Positions 34,904-51,870 of a stretch of 64,000 nt of DNA are shown here, in pieces; the stretch's first letter is position 1; each line of letters starts with the position of its first letter. The stretch covers positions 62,001 through 126,000 of the forward strand of contig NZ_BDBH01000007.1 in NCBI RefSeq assembly GCF_001612885.1, in the 5' to 3' direction. The translations under genes were made by a program, and so were the position numbers. This DNA comes from Nocardia harenae NBRC 108248. GTDB lineage: Bacteria > Actinomycetota > Actinomycetes > Mycobacteriales > Mycobacteriaceae. The notes beneath the pieces were generated by a model, which saw nothing but the letters and a program-made list of their open reading frames with translations, had not been told where the DNA came from and searched no databases.

Positions 34904-35725
34904 CTACTTCGCTGTCGATGTGACCAGTGCCGCGCGCAGCCGCGGCAGGATGAAGGCGCGCAGCACTGGGAACAGCACCGCGCGCGGGGCGTAGCGCCCG
35001 CCGTAGGCCTGCGCCTTCGACACCAGGCCGGGAATCACCATCCGCCGATCGCGGTCCAGCGCGCGCAGCGCCGCTGCCGCCACCCGGTCCGGCGGCAGCC
35101 AGGAGAGCCGCCAGGCGCCCTCGATGGCCTCGACCCCGCCGACCCGGCTGAACTCGGTACGCACCGGCCCGGGCGCGAGCAGCGTGCACCGCACCCCGGT
35201 GCCGCGCAGCTCCTCGTGCAGCGCCTGGGTGAAGCTGTTGACGAACGCCTTGCTCGCGGCGTAGACCGCCGCCGTCGGCACCGGCTGCTCACCGGCGTTG
35301 GACCCGGTGATCAGCAGCGCGCCGCGCCCGCGGGCGAGCATGCCGGGTAGCACCGCCTGGGTCAGCTCGTGCACGGCGACCACGTCGACCTCGACCTGTG
35401 CGATCTGCTCGGCCGTGCCCGCCGCGGCGACCGGGCCGCACACCGGGAATCCGGCGTTGTTGCACAGCACCTCGACCTCGCGGGCGGCCAGCTCCGCGCA
35501 CAGCCCGGCCCGCTGCTGGCGATCGGCCAGGTCGCAGGGGGCTATCTCGACCGCGACGCCGTGTCGCTCGCGCAGCTCCGCCGCCAGCTTCTCCAGCCGC
35601 TGCACCCGCCGGGCGACGAGCACGATCGAGTGCCCGCGCGCGGCGAGCTGCCTGGCCAGCTCGGCCCCGATCCCGGACGAGGCGCCGGTCACGACGGCGA
35701 CGCCGGGGTCGCGGCGGGCGCTCAT
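34904..35725 (-). CDS. SDR family NAD(P)-dependent oxidoreductase
   Basis: A 273-residue classical SDR. Motifs: VVTGASSGIGAELA (TGxxxGIG), CNNAGF (NNAG), catalytic S-x12-YxxxK as TGSNAGEQPVPTAAVYAASKAF, and PGPVRTEF after strand 6. It resembles the DltE/acyl-substrate branch in having a hydrophobic C-terminus (VLRAFILPRLRAALV). Probably reduces or oxidises a carbonyl/alcohol on a lipid-like intermediate. The ATG overlaps the previous stop as ATGA. Confidence 0.9.
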   Translation of the reverse strand: MSARRDPGVAVVTGASSGIGAELARQLAARGHSIVLVARRVQRLEKLAAELRERHGVAVEIAPCDLADRQQRAGLCAELAAREVEVLCNNAGFPVCGPVAAAGTAEQIAQVEVDVVAVHELTQAVLPGMLARGRGALLITGSNAGEQPVPTAAVYAASKAFVNSFTQALHEELRGTGVRCTLLAPGPVRTEFSRVGGVEAIEGAWRLSWLPPDRVAAAALRALDRDRRMVIPGLVSKAQAYGGRYAPRAVLFPVLRAFILPRLRAALVTSTAK

Positions 35726-37044
35726 GCCGGGATGGCGGCGAGCTCGGCCGCGATCGCCGCGCCCGCGGCGACGCCGGAGCGGGCGCACGCCTCCAGGTTC
35801 ACGCCGAGCAGGTAGTCGCCGCAGAGCCCGAGGCCGGGCAGCGCGGTCCGGTGCCGGTGCAGGTCGGTGAGCAGTTCGGCGTACTGCGGCCCGTAGGCGC
35901 AGTACGCGGCGGGCCAGTGGTGCGTGATCGCGGTGACCCGGGTGCCGGGGACGATGTCCAGGTAGCCTGCGACCTCCCGCTCGGCCGCGTCGATCCAGCC
36001 GGTCAGCGTGTCCTGGTCGGGCGCGCGGCGGGCCTGCCTGCCGCTGAAGGTGTACCGCACGATGTGCCGATCGTCGGCGCCGTAGGCGCCGACGTTGGTG
36101 CACGGGCCGCCGTCGAGCACGAGGGCCCGCACCTCGGCCGGGAAGAACGGCCGGTCGTACTCGACCAGGGCGACGGTGGACGGGAAGTAGCGCACCCGCC
36201 GGAGCAGCTCGGCCAGCCCCGGATCGGCCGAGGCGACGATATCGGCCGCGGCGTAGGCCGGGGTGGCGAGCACGACGCCGTCGTAGGGCTCCTCCCGCAG
36301 CGCGCCGCCGCGCTCCACCCTGAGCCCGGTTACCCGCCCGCCGGTGACGATCAGCGCGCGCACGGTGGCTTCGGTGCCGACCGGGAACCGGCGGGCGAAC
36401 TCGTCGAGCACCGGCTGCACGCCGTCGGTGAGCTGCTCGTAGGTGTCGAGCATCAGCGACAGGTTGGTGCCGAAGGTGCCGACGTACACCTCGTCGGGCT
36501 CGGCCCCGTTCATCCTGATGGTCATCGGGCGCAACAGGTTCCGGGTCAGCTTGGGCCCGAAGTGGCCACTCAGCGGCTTGCCGTCGCCGTCGCGGCCCTT
36601 CCTGCCGAAGAACGGCGAGTCGAGGAAGGCATTGGCTCGGTCGGCCTGGATGCGCACCGCGTACGCGGCCAGCTTCGCCAGGTCCGCGGGTGCGCCGATC
36701 TCGAAGGTGTGCCGCAGGCTGGCGAGCAGCTTGTTGCTGTCGAGCACCCGCACTTTGCCGTCGACGACGCGCGAGGTGTTGATGCCGAACGGTTCCCAGG
36801 CGTACTGGCCCAGTGCGCCGATGACACCGCGGAACGCGCTGTACTTGGTGCCGATGTTCTTGCCGCCGGTCATCACCGGGCGGTCACCGAGCCGATCGAT
36901 GCCGAAGCGGCCGCCGAGCCGGTCGGCGCGCTCGATGATCTCGACCGAGCAGCCGCGCCGCTCGAGCTCGAGTGCAGCCGACATACCGGAAATGCCGCTG
37001 CCGACCACCGCGATGCGCGGGGCGTGGCTGCCTGTGCTTGCCAT
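35722..37044 (-). CDS. FAD-dependent oxidoreductase (PPO/desaturase-like)
   Basis: A 440-residue flavoprotein: IAVVGSGISGMSAALELERRGCSVEIIERADRLGGRFG gives the GxGxxG fold and the ERADRLGGR signature. Mid-protein segments (GGKNIGTKYSAFRGVIGALGQ) and the C-terminal GLCGDYLLGVNLEACARSGVAAG resemble protoporphyrinogen-oxidase/phytoene-desaturase-like enzymes. It may desaturate or oxidise the polyketide-derived product. It starts at an ATG 27 bp after the AfsA-like gene, the widest internal gap of the operon, and is coupled to the SDR by ATGA. Confidence 0.88.
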   Translation of the reverse strand: MASTGSHAPRIAVVGSGISGMSAALELERRGCSVEIIERADRLGGRFGIDRLGDRPVMTGGKNIGTKYSAFRGVIGALGQYAWEPFGINTSRVVDGKVRVLDSNKLLASLRHTFEIGAPADLAKLAAYAVRIQADRANAFLDSPFFGRKGRDGDGKPLSGHFGPKLTRNLLRPMTIRMNGAEPDEVYVGTFGTNLSLMLDTYEQLTDGVQPVLDEFARRFPVGTEATVRALIVTGGRVTGLRVERGGALREEPYDGVVLATPAYAAADIVASADPGLAELLRRVRYFPSTVALVEYDRPFFPAEVRALVLDGGPCTNVGAYGADDRHIVRYTFSGRQARRAPDQDTLTGWIDAAEREVAGYLDIVPGTRVTAITHHWPAAYCAYGPQYAELLTDLHRHRTALPGLGLCGDYLLGVNLEACARSGVAAGAAIAAELAAIPA

Positions 37045-37071
37045 GTTCGGGTCCTCCGTAAGCGGTGACGG

Positions 37072-38034
37072 TCAGTGCAGGGTGCGCAGCAGCAGGGTGC
37101 CGTCGGCGATGGTCACGCCGAACTGGCACAGCCGCACGGCGGCGTCGATCTCGCCGGTCGCGCTCGCCGGGCCGAGCTCGACGACGCACTCGACGGCGGC
37201 GTCGATCTCGGCGAAATCGGTGAAGGTGGCCGCGACGGCGACCACCGCGGTCCGATCGGGCTCGGTGATCAGCCCGGCGCGCTGTGCCGCGTCGAGCGCG
37301 GCCTGCCGGAACGCCTCGACGCAGAGCGGCCCCGGTGCGTGGTCGTAGTCGTGGTCGAAGAACGCCGGGTGGTCGCGGTCCATCCGGATCGGGTAGGTGT
37401 CGCCGTCCGGTTCTCCCACGACGACGTTGCGGGGGTCGCGCCTGCCGACCCGCTCCGGTGGCAGCGGTGGCACCGGAGCGGCGGGAGCGCTCGCGGCCGG
37501 CCTGCGCTTGCGCTGGAAGGCGCGCAGCGCCAGGTAGTCGTCACCGGGCAGGAAGACGACGTCGCCGGTGAAGGTCAGCGCGGTCTCGTCGCCGATCTGC
37601 GCGGTGCCCTCGAACGAGAGGTTGCCCTGCTGGTCGCCGCGCCTGTCCCGGTTCGAGGTCCGGTAGTGGAAGGTGCCCTGCAGCGCGGACCGCCGGTCAT
37701 CGGCGAAGCTGGCGTGGTCGATGACCTCGAAGTCGAAGCGGTGCATGGTGAACGGCAGCCCCACCGGAACGCCGAGATGCCGGTGGATCACCACGAACGC
37801 GGCCTGCCGTGCCGCCTCGGCGGCGGCGAAGGTGTCGTGGAAGGCCGGGTGCCGGTCGAACCACAGCAGGTGCGCGCGGGGCACGTGGAAGGCGACGGCG
37901 TAGCTGTCGTCACCGGTCTCGGCGGAGTCGGCGATCATCACCTCGGCCAGGTTGTGCCGATGCGCGAGCGCGCGCGGCACGGTCTGTTCGAAGCTCAGCT
38001 CCGCGGCGGTGCGGCGGGTCAGGTGCGTTGTCAT
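37072..38034 (-). CDS. AfsA/ScbA-family protein (gamma-butyrolactone biosynthesis type)
   Basis: A 320-residue protein of two hotdog domains. Each carries the AfsA repeat: HPAFHD (62-67) with EAARQAA (E73, R76, Q77), then HPAFFDHDYDHAPG (from 222) with VEAFRQAA (E240, R243, Q244). The N-terminus (FEQTVPRALAHRHNLAEVMIADS) is also typical. AfsA enzymes join a beta-ketoacyl chain from carrier protein to dihydroxyacetone phosphate, giving butenolide autoregulators in Streptomyces. No TetR receptor or butenolide reductase gene is present here. It overlaps the FAD gene by 4 bp inside a PKS operon, so it may have been recruited to release or condense the polyketide chain. The family is clear; the reaction is inference. 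Confidence 0.88.
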   Translation of the reverse strand: MTTHLTRRTAAELSFEQTVPRALAHRHNLAEVMIADSAETGDDSYAVAFHVPRAHLLWFDRHPAFHDTFAAAEAARQAAFVVIHRHLGVPVGLPFTMHRFDFEVIDHASFADDRRSALQGTFHYRTSNRDRRGDQQGNLSFEGTAQIGDETALTFTGDVVFLPGDDYLALRAFQRKRRPAASAPAAPVPPLPPERVGRRDPRNVVVGEPDGDTYPIRMDRDHPAFFDHDYDHAPGPLCVEAFRQAALDAAQRAGLITEPDRTAVVAVAATFTDFAEIDAAVECVVELGPASATGEIDAAVRLCQFGVTIADGTLLLRTLH

Positions 38035-39398
38035 CGGGCAGCGGCTCCGATCTGCGGGACGGGTTCGGCGGCGTCGGCCGCGGTGGCGAAGACGGGGCGG
38101 ATCGACCGGTAGCGGCGGCGGATCTCGCGGCCGACCGCCGCCATCAGCTCGGCGCCGACGACCGCGCGGGGCCCCGGCGCGCGCAGCAGCGCGATGACCG
38201 CGGCGCCGAGGTAGCGCGGGTGCATCAGCTGGGTCGGGCTCCGACGGTGGCTGTAGAGCCGCAGGTAGTCGTCGGACCGGCGGCGCCGCTCCAGCTGCCG
38301 CAGCATCGCCGGGTACACCGCGGGCACCGGGCCCGCGCAGCCGATGTCGGTGGCCATCCAGTAGTAGTCGGCGTAGCGGCGGTCGCGGGCCCGCCCCCAG
38401 GCGGCCAGCGCCCGGTCCAGCCGGTCGGTGCCGTTGCCCAGGTGCGCGCCGATGACCTCGGCGACGTGCTGCGCCTGGGCGAACGCGTCGGCGATGCCGC
38501 GGCCGACGGCGGGGTCCTTGAAGTGGCCCGCATCGCCGATCAGGATCCAGCCGGGGCCGGCCGGCTCACGGAAATAGCCTTCGAAACCGGTGATGCCGTA
38601 GATCTTGTCGACCTGCCTGGCGTCGGTCAGCGCCCGCGCGACCGGCGCGCAGCTGACGGCGTGCGCCAGCACCGAGGCGTGCAGGTCGGCGCGGAACTGT
38701 TCGCGCTCGTGGTGTTCGGGGGAGACCCCGACGATGTAGCGGCCGTTGTCGGTGGGGCCGGCGAACACGTGCCGATCGCCCCAGCGGTGGAAGACGAACG
38801 TCGGCTCGTCCCACCGCGTGTTCTCGAAATAGGTGAAGTAGTACCAGCGCTCGTTCTCGGTGACGTTGTAGCGGCGCGCGCCGCACAGCTCGGCGATCGT
38901 CGAGCGGCGTCCGTCCGCGCCGACCACCAGGCTCGCGAGCACCGTCTGCTCGGCGCCGCCGTGCAGCACCCGCACGCCCGCAACCCGGCCGTCGGCGTCG
39001 TGCACCAGACCGGTGACCTTCGCGCCGGACCTGACCTCCGCCCCCGCGGCGATCGAGGCATCCGCCAGTAGCGGGTCGAGCACGTCGCGGCGGACGGCGA
39101 GCGCGCCGCCGACATCGCCCGGTTCCAGGGGGTAGTCGATGATCGCGTGGAAGTCGTCCATCCGGCTGTCCACTCTGGTCATAAGGGGTGCGCCGGTGGC
39201 CATGATCCGCTCGGTTAGCCCGATCCGGTCGAGGAAGGTGACGGCGTCGGTCTGCAAGATGTGCGAGGAAAGGGTGTTGCGCAGCACCTTGGCCTGCTCC
39301 AGCACGAGCACCCGCAGTCCGCGCCCCGCCAGCAGGGTCGCCAGGGCCGAACCGGCGCAGCGGCCGCCGACGATCACCACGTCATACCGTTCCGTCAC
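38031..39398 (-). CDS. FAD-dependent monooxygenase-like oxidoreductase (geranylgeranyl-reductase/halogenase fold)
   Basis: A 455-residue flavoprotein of the PHBH/geranylgeranyl-reductase superfamily: YDVVIVGGRCAGSALATLLAGRGLRVLVLEQ (GxGxxG-like GGRCAG), VVGADGRRSTIAELCGA (DG motif) and WILIGDAGHFKDPAVGRGIADAFAQA (GD motif). It lacks the halogenase WxWxIP motif, so hydroxylation, epoxidation or reduction is more likely. It starts at GTG 39398 inside the last codons of the thioesterase gene (17-bp overlap) and overlaps the AfsA-like gene by 4 bp. Confidence 0.88.
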   Translation of the reverse strand: MTERYDVVIVGGRCAGSALATLLAGRGLRVLVLEQAKVLRNTLSSHILQTDAVTFLDRIGLTERIMATGAPLMTRVDSRMDDFHAIIDYPLEPGDVGGALAVRRDVLDPLLADASIAAGAEVRSGAKVTGLVHDADGRVAGVRVLHGGAEQTVLASLVVGADGRRSTIAELCGARRYNVTENERWYYFTYFENTRWDEPTFVFHRWGDRHVFAGPTDNGRYIVGVSPEHHEREQFRADLHASVLAHAVSCAPVARALTDARQVDKIYGITGFEGYFREPAGPGWILIGDAGHFKDPAVGRGIADAFAQAQHVAEVIGAHLGNGTDRLDRALAAWGRARDRRYADYYWMATDIGCAGPVPAVYPAMLRQLERRRRSDDYLRLYSHRRSPTQLMHPRYLGAAVIALLRAPGPRAVVGAELMAAVGREIRRRYRSIRPVFATAADAAEPVPQIGAAAR

Positions 39399-40166
39399 GC
39401 GACCCCTCCTGTCCGGGAACGAGGGCGCGGAGCAGCGGCATCAGCGCTCCCTCGGATTCGGTGAGATAGAAGTGGCCACCGTCGAAGACCCGGGTGGTGA
39501 CCGGTCCGGTGGTCTCCGCGGCCCAGCCGCGCAGCTGTGCCGGGCTCGCCTCCCGATCGTCGACGCCGGTGCACGCCGTGATCGGGCAGTGCAGCCGCCC
39601 CGGCCGGTAGCGGTAGCCCGCGAGCAGCTCCAGGTCGGCCCGGATCGACGGCAGGAACCAGGCGAGCAGCTCCGGGTTGTCCCTGACAGCGGCCGGCACG
39701 CCGCCGTAGCGCCGGTCGAGCTCGTCCAGCAGCGCCATGTCGTCGGCGGGCAGCGCGATCCAGGGGAGCGCGGCGAGCTGCGCGGGCGCGGCCCGGCCGG
39801 AGACGAACAGGTGCAGTGGCGGGTGCCCGGCCGCGGTCAGCGCGCGCGCCACCTCGAAGGCGACCAGCGCGCCGAGGCTGTGCCCGAACAGGACGACCGG
39901 GCCGCCCAGCCGGCGGGCGATCGACTCCGCGACCCCGGTCACCAGCTGCGGCCAGCGGACCTCGAGGTCGGCGTCGGAATGTCCGGCGCGGCCGGGCAGC
40001 GAGAGCGTCCACACCTCGAGCGCGGGGGCGAGCGCGGCGGGCCAGCGCCGGTAGGTATGCGGGCCACCGCCCGCGTACGGCAGGCACACCAGCCGCAGCG
40101 CCGGGTCCGGTTGCGGGCGCGTACAGGTCAGGCCGCCCGGCAGCGTGCGCACCGCGGCCCCGGCGC

Positions 40167-40170
<4 letters not shown>
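39382..40170 (-). CDS. Type II thioesterase (alpha/beta hydrolase)
   Basis: A 262-residue hydrolase. It shows LVCLPYAGGGPHTYRRWPAAL, the nucleophile elbow LFGHSLGA (Ser98), an acidic GVDDREASP (about 202-210) and FDGGHFYLTES with the catalytic His233: the standard type II TE layout. Such discrete enzymes clear misprimed carrier domains; since neither PKS has an integrated TE, it might also release the product. The GTG start overlaps the PKS stop as GTGA. Confidence 0.9.
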
Positions 40171-48585
<8,415 letters not shown>

Positions 48586-48589
<4 letters not shown>

Positions 48590-48900
48590 CCGGCTGCCGT
48601 CCCGGAGAGTTCCTCCACCAGATAGGCGGCGACGGCATTGATCGTCGGGTAGTCGTAGGCGAGCGTCGGCGGCAGGTCGCGGCCGAGCCACCGCTGCAGC
48701 GAGTCGGAGATCTCGACGGCCTGCACCGACGAGAGCCCCACTTCGAGGAACAGGCCGTCCGGATCGATCTCGGAGACCGGCAGTTCCAGCATCTCGGCGA
48801 TCTCGGCGGATATCCAGTCGGCGATGATGTCCGCGGTCCGCTGCGCACCGAGGACGCGGGGGTCGGGAACTCGAACCGTTTCGATCGAATTGTCAGTCAT
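48586..48900 (-). CDS. Stand-alone acyl carrier protein
   Basis: A 104-residue carrier protein with the phosphopantetheine site EVGLSSVQAVEI (first or second Ser of GLSS; the normal D of DSL is S, as in many FAAL-partner carriers). The N-terminal 30 residues are an extension before helix 1. The ATG at 48900 is preferred to the GTG nine bases upstream because AAAGG lies at correct spacing. It sits between the FAAL (14-bp gap) and PKS (4-bp overlap) genes, so it should receive the fatty acyl group from the FAAL and pass it to the first KS. Confidence 0.88.
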
Positions 48901-48914
48901 TCGCAGCACCCTTT

Positions 48915-50651
48915 TCAGACCGAGGTAGCGGGATCCAGTACACCGAGACGCTTCAATTCCCCCCGCTGGAAAGCCGTCCGGCAGGCCCGCCTGCGTGGTT
49001 TGCCACTGGAGGTGCGCGGCACCGAGTTCGGCTTCACCAGCACTATCTCGTGGACGCGGAGACCGTGGCCCGCGCTGACTCGCCCGCGGATCGCCCGCTC
49101 GATGCGGAGCAGCTCCCCGGGATCGCGCGTGGTGACCTCGGCGACGACGGCGACCCGCTCGTCCCCGACGACCTCGAAGTTGAAGGCGATGCTGCCGCCG
49201 GGGCGGATGCGCTCGTGCGCGCCGTCGACGGTCTCCTCGAGATCGGCCGGGTAGTGGTTGCGCCCGTCCACGATGATGAGGTCCTTCATCCGCCCGGTGA
49301 CGAACAGCTCACCGTCCAGCACGGCGCCGAGGTCGCCGGTGCGCAGGAACGGGCCCTCGCCGGTGTCGGCAATGCGCGCGTGGAAGGTGTGCGCGGTCTC
49401 TTCGGGGTTATCCCAGTACCCGGCCCCGACGTCGGGGCCGGCGGACCAGATCTCCCCGATCGTTCCGTCCGGGCAGCGGCGCAGCGTGGCCGGGTCGACG
49501 ATGGCGAGTTCCCGGTGCAGGCGGGCGGTGCCGCACCCGACGATCTCGACGGCGTCCGGCTCGGCATCCGGGGCGGTCAGCGTGCCCTCCCGCAGCTGAG
49601 CCGCGGAGACGCGGCGGCGCACGGGGCCGCGGCCGGGCAGGTCGGCGCCGGAGACCATCACGGTGTTCTCGGCCAGTCCGTAGCAGGCGTACCAGGCGGC
49701 GGCGTCGAAGCCGTGCGGGCGATAGGCCGCGGTGAACGCGTCCAGGGTGCTCGCGCGCACCGGTTCGGCGCCGCTGAACGCCAGCTTCCAGCTCGACAGC
49801 TCCAGCCCCTCGCGGTCCTCCGGGCGGATCCGGCGCAGGCAGAGCTCGTAGGCGAAGTTCGGGGCGCCGGAGATCGTCGCGCCGTACCGTGTGATCGCCT
49901 GTAGCCACCGGATCGGGCGGTGCAGGAAGGTCATCGGCGACATGAAGACCCCGGGGGTGCCGGAGGCGATCACGCCGAGCAGGTTCCCGATCAACCCCAT
50001 GTCGTGATAGAGCGGGAGCCAGGAGACGCCGATGTCGTCCGGGCCGAGCGCGGCGCCGGAGGTGATCAGCCGCTCGTTGTGCAGCAACGCATCGTGCGTG
50101 ATGATCACGCCCTTGGGATCACCGGTGGAGCCCGAGGTGTACTGCAGGAACGAGACGTCCGCGGGCCGCACCGGCACCGGGCGGAAGGCATCGGCCGCGT
50201 CGAGGCCCGCCTCCTCGATCCGAACCCAGTGCAGCGCACGCAGTTCCGGTACGACGGCTTCGATCTCGGCGCGCTCGGCCGGGGCGCCGGCGATGAGCAC
50301 GACCGTCGGCGTGCAATTGTTCACGATGGAACGCAGGGTTTGCACGCGCTGCGCCGACCGCGCCGGGTAGGGCGGATACGCGGGAACGGCGATCATGTTC
50401 GCGTATTGGCAGGCGACGAAGGCGCGCACGAAATCGAAGCCGTCGGTGGCCAGAATGATCACGCGATCGCCGGGATCGGCCACCTGCTGCAATGCCGCGC
50501 CGAGTGCCCGGCCGTATCCGTCGAGTTGGCCGAACGTCACGACTTCGGTTTCCTCGAGATCATCCGCGATGAATCTGTAGGCGATTTTCCCCGGATCTTC
50601 CTCGCACCTCGAACGAAGAACCGCAGACAGCGTTGCAGGACTTTCCGTCAT
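48915..50651 (-). CDS. Fatty acyl-AMP ligase (FAAL)
   Basis: A 578-residue ANL-superfamily enzyme. Motifs are SFLQYTSGSTGDPKGVIITH (P-loop/A3), WLPLYHDMGLIGNLLG (typical of FAAL/FadD), GLAENTVMVSG and RTGDLGAVLDGELFVTGRMKDLIIVDGRNHYPADLEETV. The WYACYGLAENT stretch and the overall layout follow mycobacterial FAAL FadD proteins that adenylate fatty acids and load a carrier protein without CoA. The ATG at 50651 (reads MTESPATL) has no strong ribosome site. It is the first biosynthetic gene of the operon and defines a fatty-acid starter. Confidence 0.93.
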   Translation of the reverse strand: MTESPATLSAVLRSRCEEDPGKIAYRFIADDLEETEVVTFGQLDGYGRALGAALQQVADPGDRVIILATDGFDFVRAFVACQYANMIAVPAYPPYPARSAQRVQTLRSIVNNCTPTVVLIAGAPAERAEIEAVVPELRALHWVRIEEAGLDAADAFRPVPVRPADVSFLQYTSGSTGDPKGVIITHDALLHNERLITSGAALGPDDIGVSWLPLYHDMGLIGNLLGVIASGTPGVFMSPMTFLHRPIRWLQAITRYGATISGAPNFAYELCLRRIRPEDREGLELSSWKLAFSGAEPVRASTLDAFTAAYRPHGFDAAAWYACYGLAENTVMVSGADLPGRGPVRRRVSAAQLREGTLTAPDAEPDAVEIVGCGTARLHRELAIVDPATLRRCPDGTIGEIWSAGPDVGAGYWDNPEETAHTFHARIADTGEGPFLRTGDLGAVLDGELFVTGRMKDLIIVDGRNHYPADLEETVDGAHERIRPGGSIAFNFEVVGDERVAVVAEVTTRDPGELLRIERAIRGRVSAGHGLRVHEIVLVKPNSVPRTSSGKPRRRACRTAFQRGELKRLGVLDPATSV

Positions 50652-50739
50652 TATTCCACCGATTTCTGAAACAAGACCGTATGCGAGCAGAGCGGGGCCC
50701 GATTCCCATACAATGAATGCGACCGTCAGCGCTGACGTA

Positions 50740-51030
50740 TCACGCTTTCACTTGGCGACGCTTCTTCTTCCGGACAATTCCGTCGATGGCGCACGAGAAA
50801 ACGCCGTCCTGATGATCGTCGGGAACCGAAACGAGATACTTCCGCAAATCGATGCCCAGATCCTCCATGAGAAAGAGCATCAGATGCGGCGATGGAGTGC
50901 CGGTGAAGGAGCGGCGGATGGTGGATGCATCCAGCTTGGATCGGTTCGCCAGTTCTTGGAGCGAACGGATCCCATGGCTTCGGCGCAGCTTTTCCAAAAG
51001 CAGATCGCGGGACAAGTAGATATGGGCCAA
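50740..51030 (-). CDS. XRE-family (Cro/C1-type) HTH regulator
   Basis: A 96-residue DNA-binding protein: LLLEKLRRSHGIRSLQELANRSKLDASTIRRSFTGTPSPHLMLFLMEDLGIDL is a lambda-repressor-like helix-turn-helix with its following helices. The basic C-terminus (RKKKRRQVKA) may add DNA contacts. The TTG at 51030 has GAAGGGGG nine bases upstream; no ATG/GTG is as well placed. It is 88 bp upstream of the FAAL gene on the same strand, and so is the only candidate pathway regulator in the cluster. The codon use is less GC-biased than in the PKS genes. Confidence 0.75.
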   Translation of the reverse strand: MAHIYLSRDLLLEKLRRSHGIRSLQELANRSKLDASTIRRSFTGTPSPHLMLFLMEDLGIDLRKYLVSVPDDHQDGVFSCAIDGIVRKKKRRQVKA

Positions 51031-51214
51031 CCGAACTTACCCCCTTCACCCGAACCCCGAACGCAATCAATAGTGCAATACCCGCTCTCAGCTGTCAATT
51101 CGAGCCGGATATACCGACGATTGTGCTCGCATTCCCGCTGATAGAACACTGTGCAGTAATGCAAATCTGCACGGGGACGCGGTCATCGCTCGGAGCGTGG
51201 TTTGCGGGGCTTTG

Positions 51215-51243
51215 TCGGACCTAGAATGCGATTCTAGGTCCGA
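51215..51243. repeat. Perfect hairpin in the cluster-edge spacer
   Basis: A 13-bp perfect inverted repeat (TCGGACCTAGAAT and its complement) around a 3-base loop GCG. It lies in an 840-bp spacer (51031-51870) without intact genes, between the XRE gene and the STAND ATPase gene. The spacer is visibly lower in GC than its surroundings and contains an IS3 remnant. The hairpin could be an IS end, an operator or a terminator. Confidence 0.5.
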
Positions 51244-51599
51244 TGGCTGAAACTGTCGCTTCGGGTGCGCCTGCGGTAACAGAAGTGGTGTCCGGTTCGG
51301 CCCATTCGGGACGAACGCGCCTCCTGTCAGGGCTTCTGCATGCGGCGAAATCATACGCAGCAACTCGGATGCGTGACCGAAGTTACAGGAAATCCTCCGC
51401 AGTATTACTTCTCTCGAGTAACCGCGCTGCGGTTCTCGCTAATGCGCCGACCGGAGAACTCGGGTCTTGACAGCGGGCCGATAGCGAATTACGAAGTAAT
51501 TCGCCCCGCGCGTTCAACCTTCTGCACACTACGGTGTGGAGCCCGCGCGCACGTCCGCAGCCGGTGCTCGGTCCAGGCGACGGCCGGGCGGACCGCCCG

Positions 51600-51700
51600 G
51601 CTCGCTGACGCGCCATGTCCAGGGCGTTGACGACCAGGGCGGCGGCGTCCTGGCGGGACTCGATCGACCAGCCCGCGATCGAGTAGTCGAACACTCGTGT
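51600..51700 (-). mobile_element. IS3-family transposase (integrase core) remnant
   Basis: On the minus strand VFDYSIAGWSIESRQDAAALVVNALDMA matches the region of IS3-family OrfB that follows the first catalytic Asp (D..SRRIVGWSIDSRQDAALVVNALDMA). The frame is broken on both sides, and other transposase motifs are missing. It is a small scar of an insertion element beside the polyketide cluster. Confidence 0.55.
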
Positions 51701-51870
51701 GGACCCGCAACTGCTTCGCGGAGACTTGTCGGTGCGCCGAGAGCTCACACCCTTGAAAACCGACCTGTCGTTTCGGCTCTATCAAACGAAAGTATCTGAA
51801 CTACAGGGCATTCGGCCGATCTCAGCCTGTACTCGAGATTAGGATTGGTGCCGCTGAAGGGGGACTCATT

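Noticed and set aside
37072-38034. Idea that the AfsA-like gene marks a complete gamma-butyrolactone quorum system
   Set aside because: No TetR-type receptor, butenolide reductase or phosphatase gene is in the window; the only regulator is a small XRE protein.
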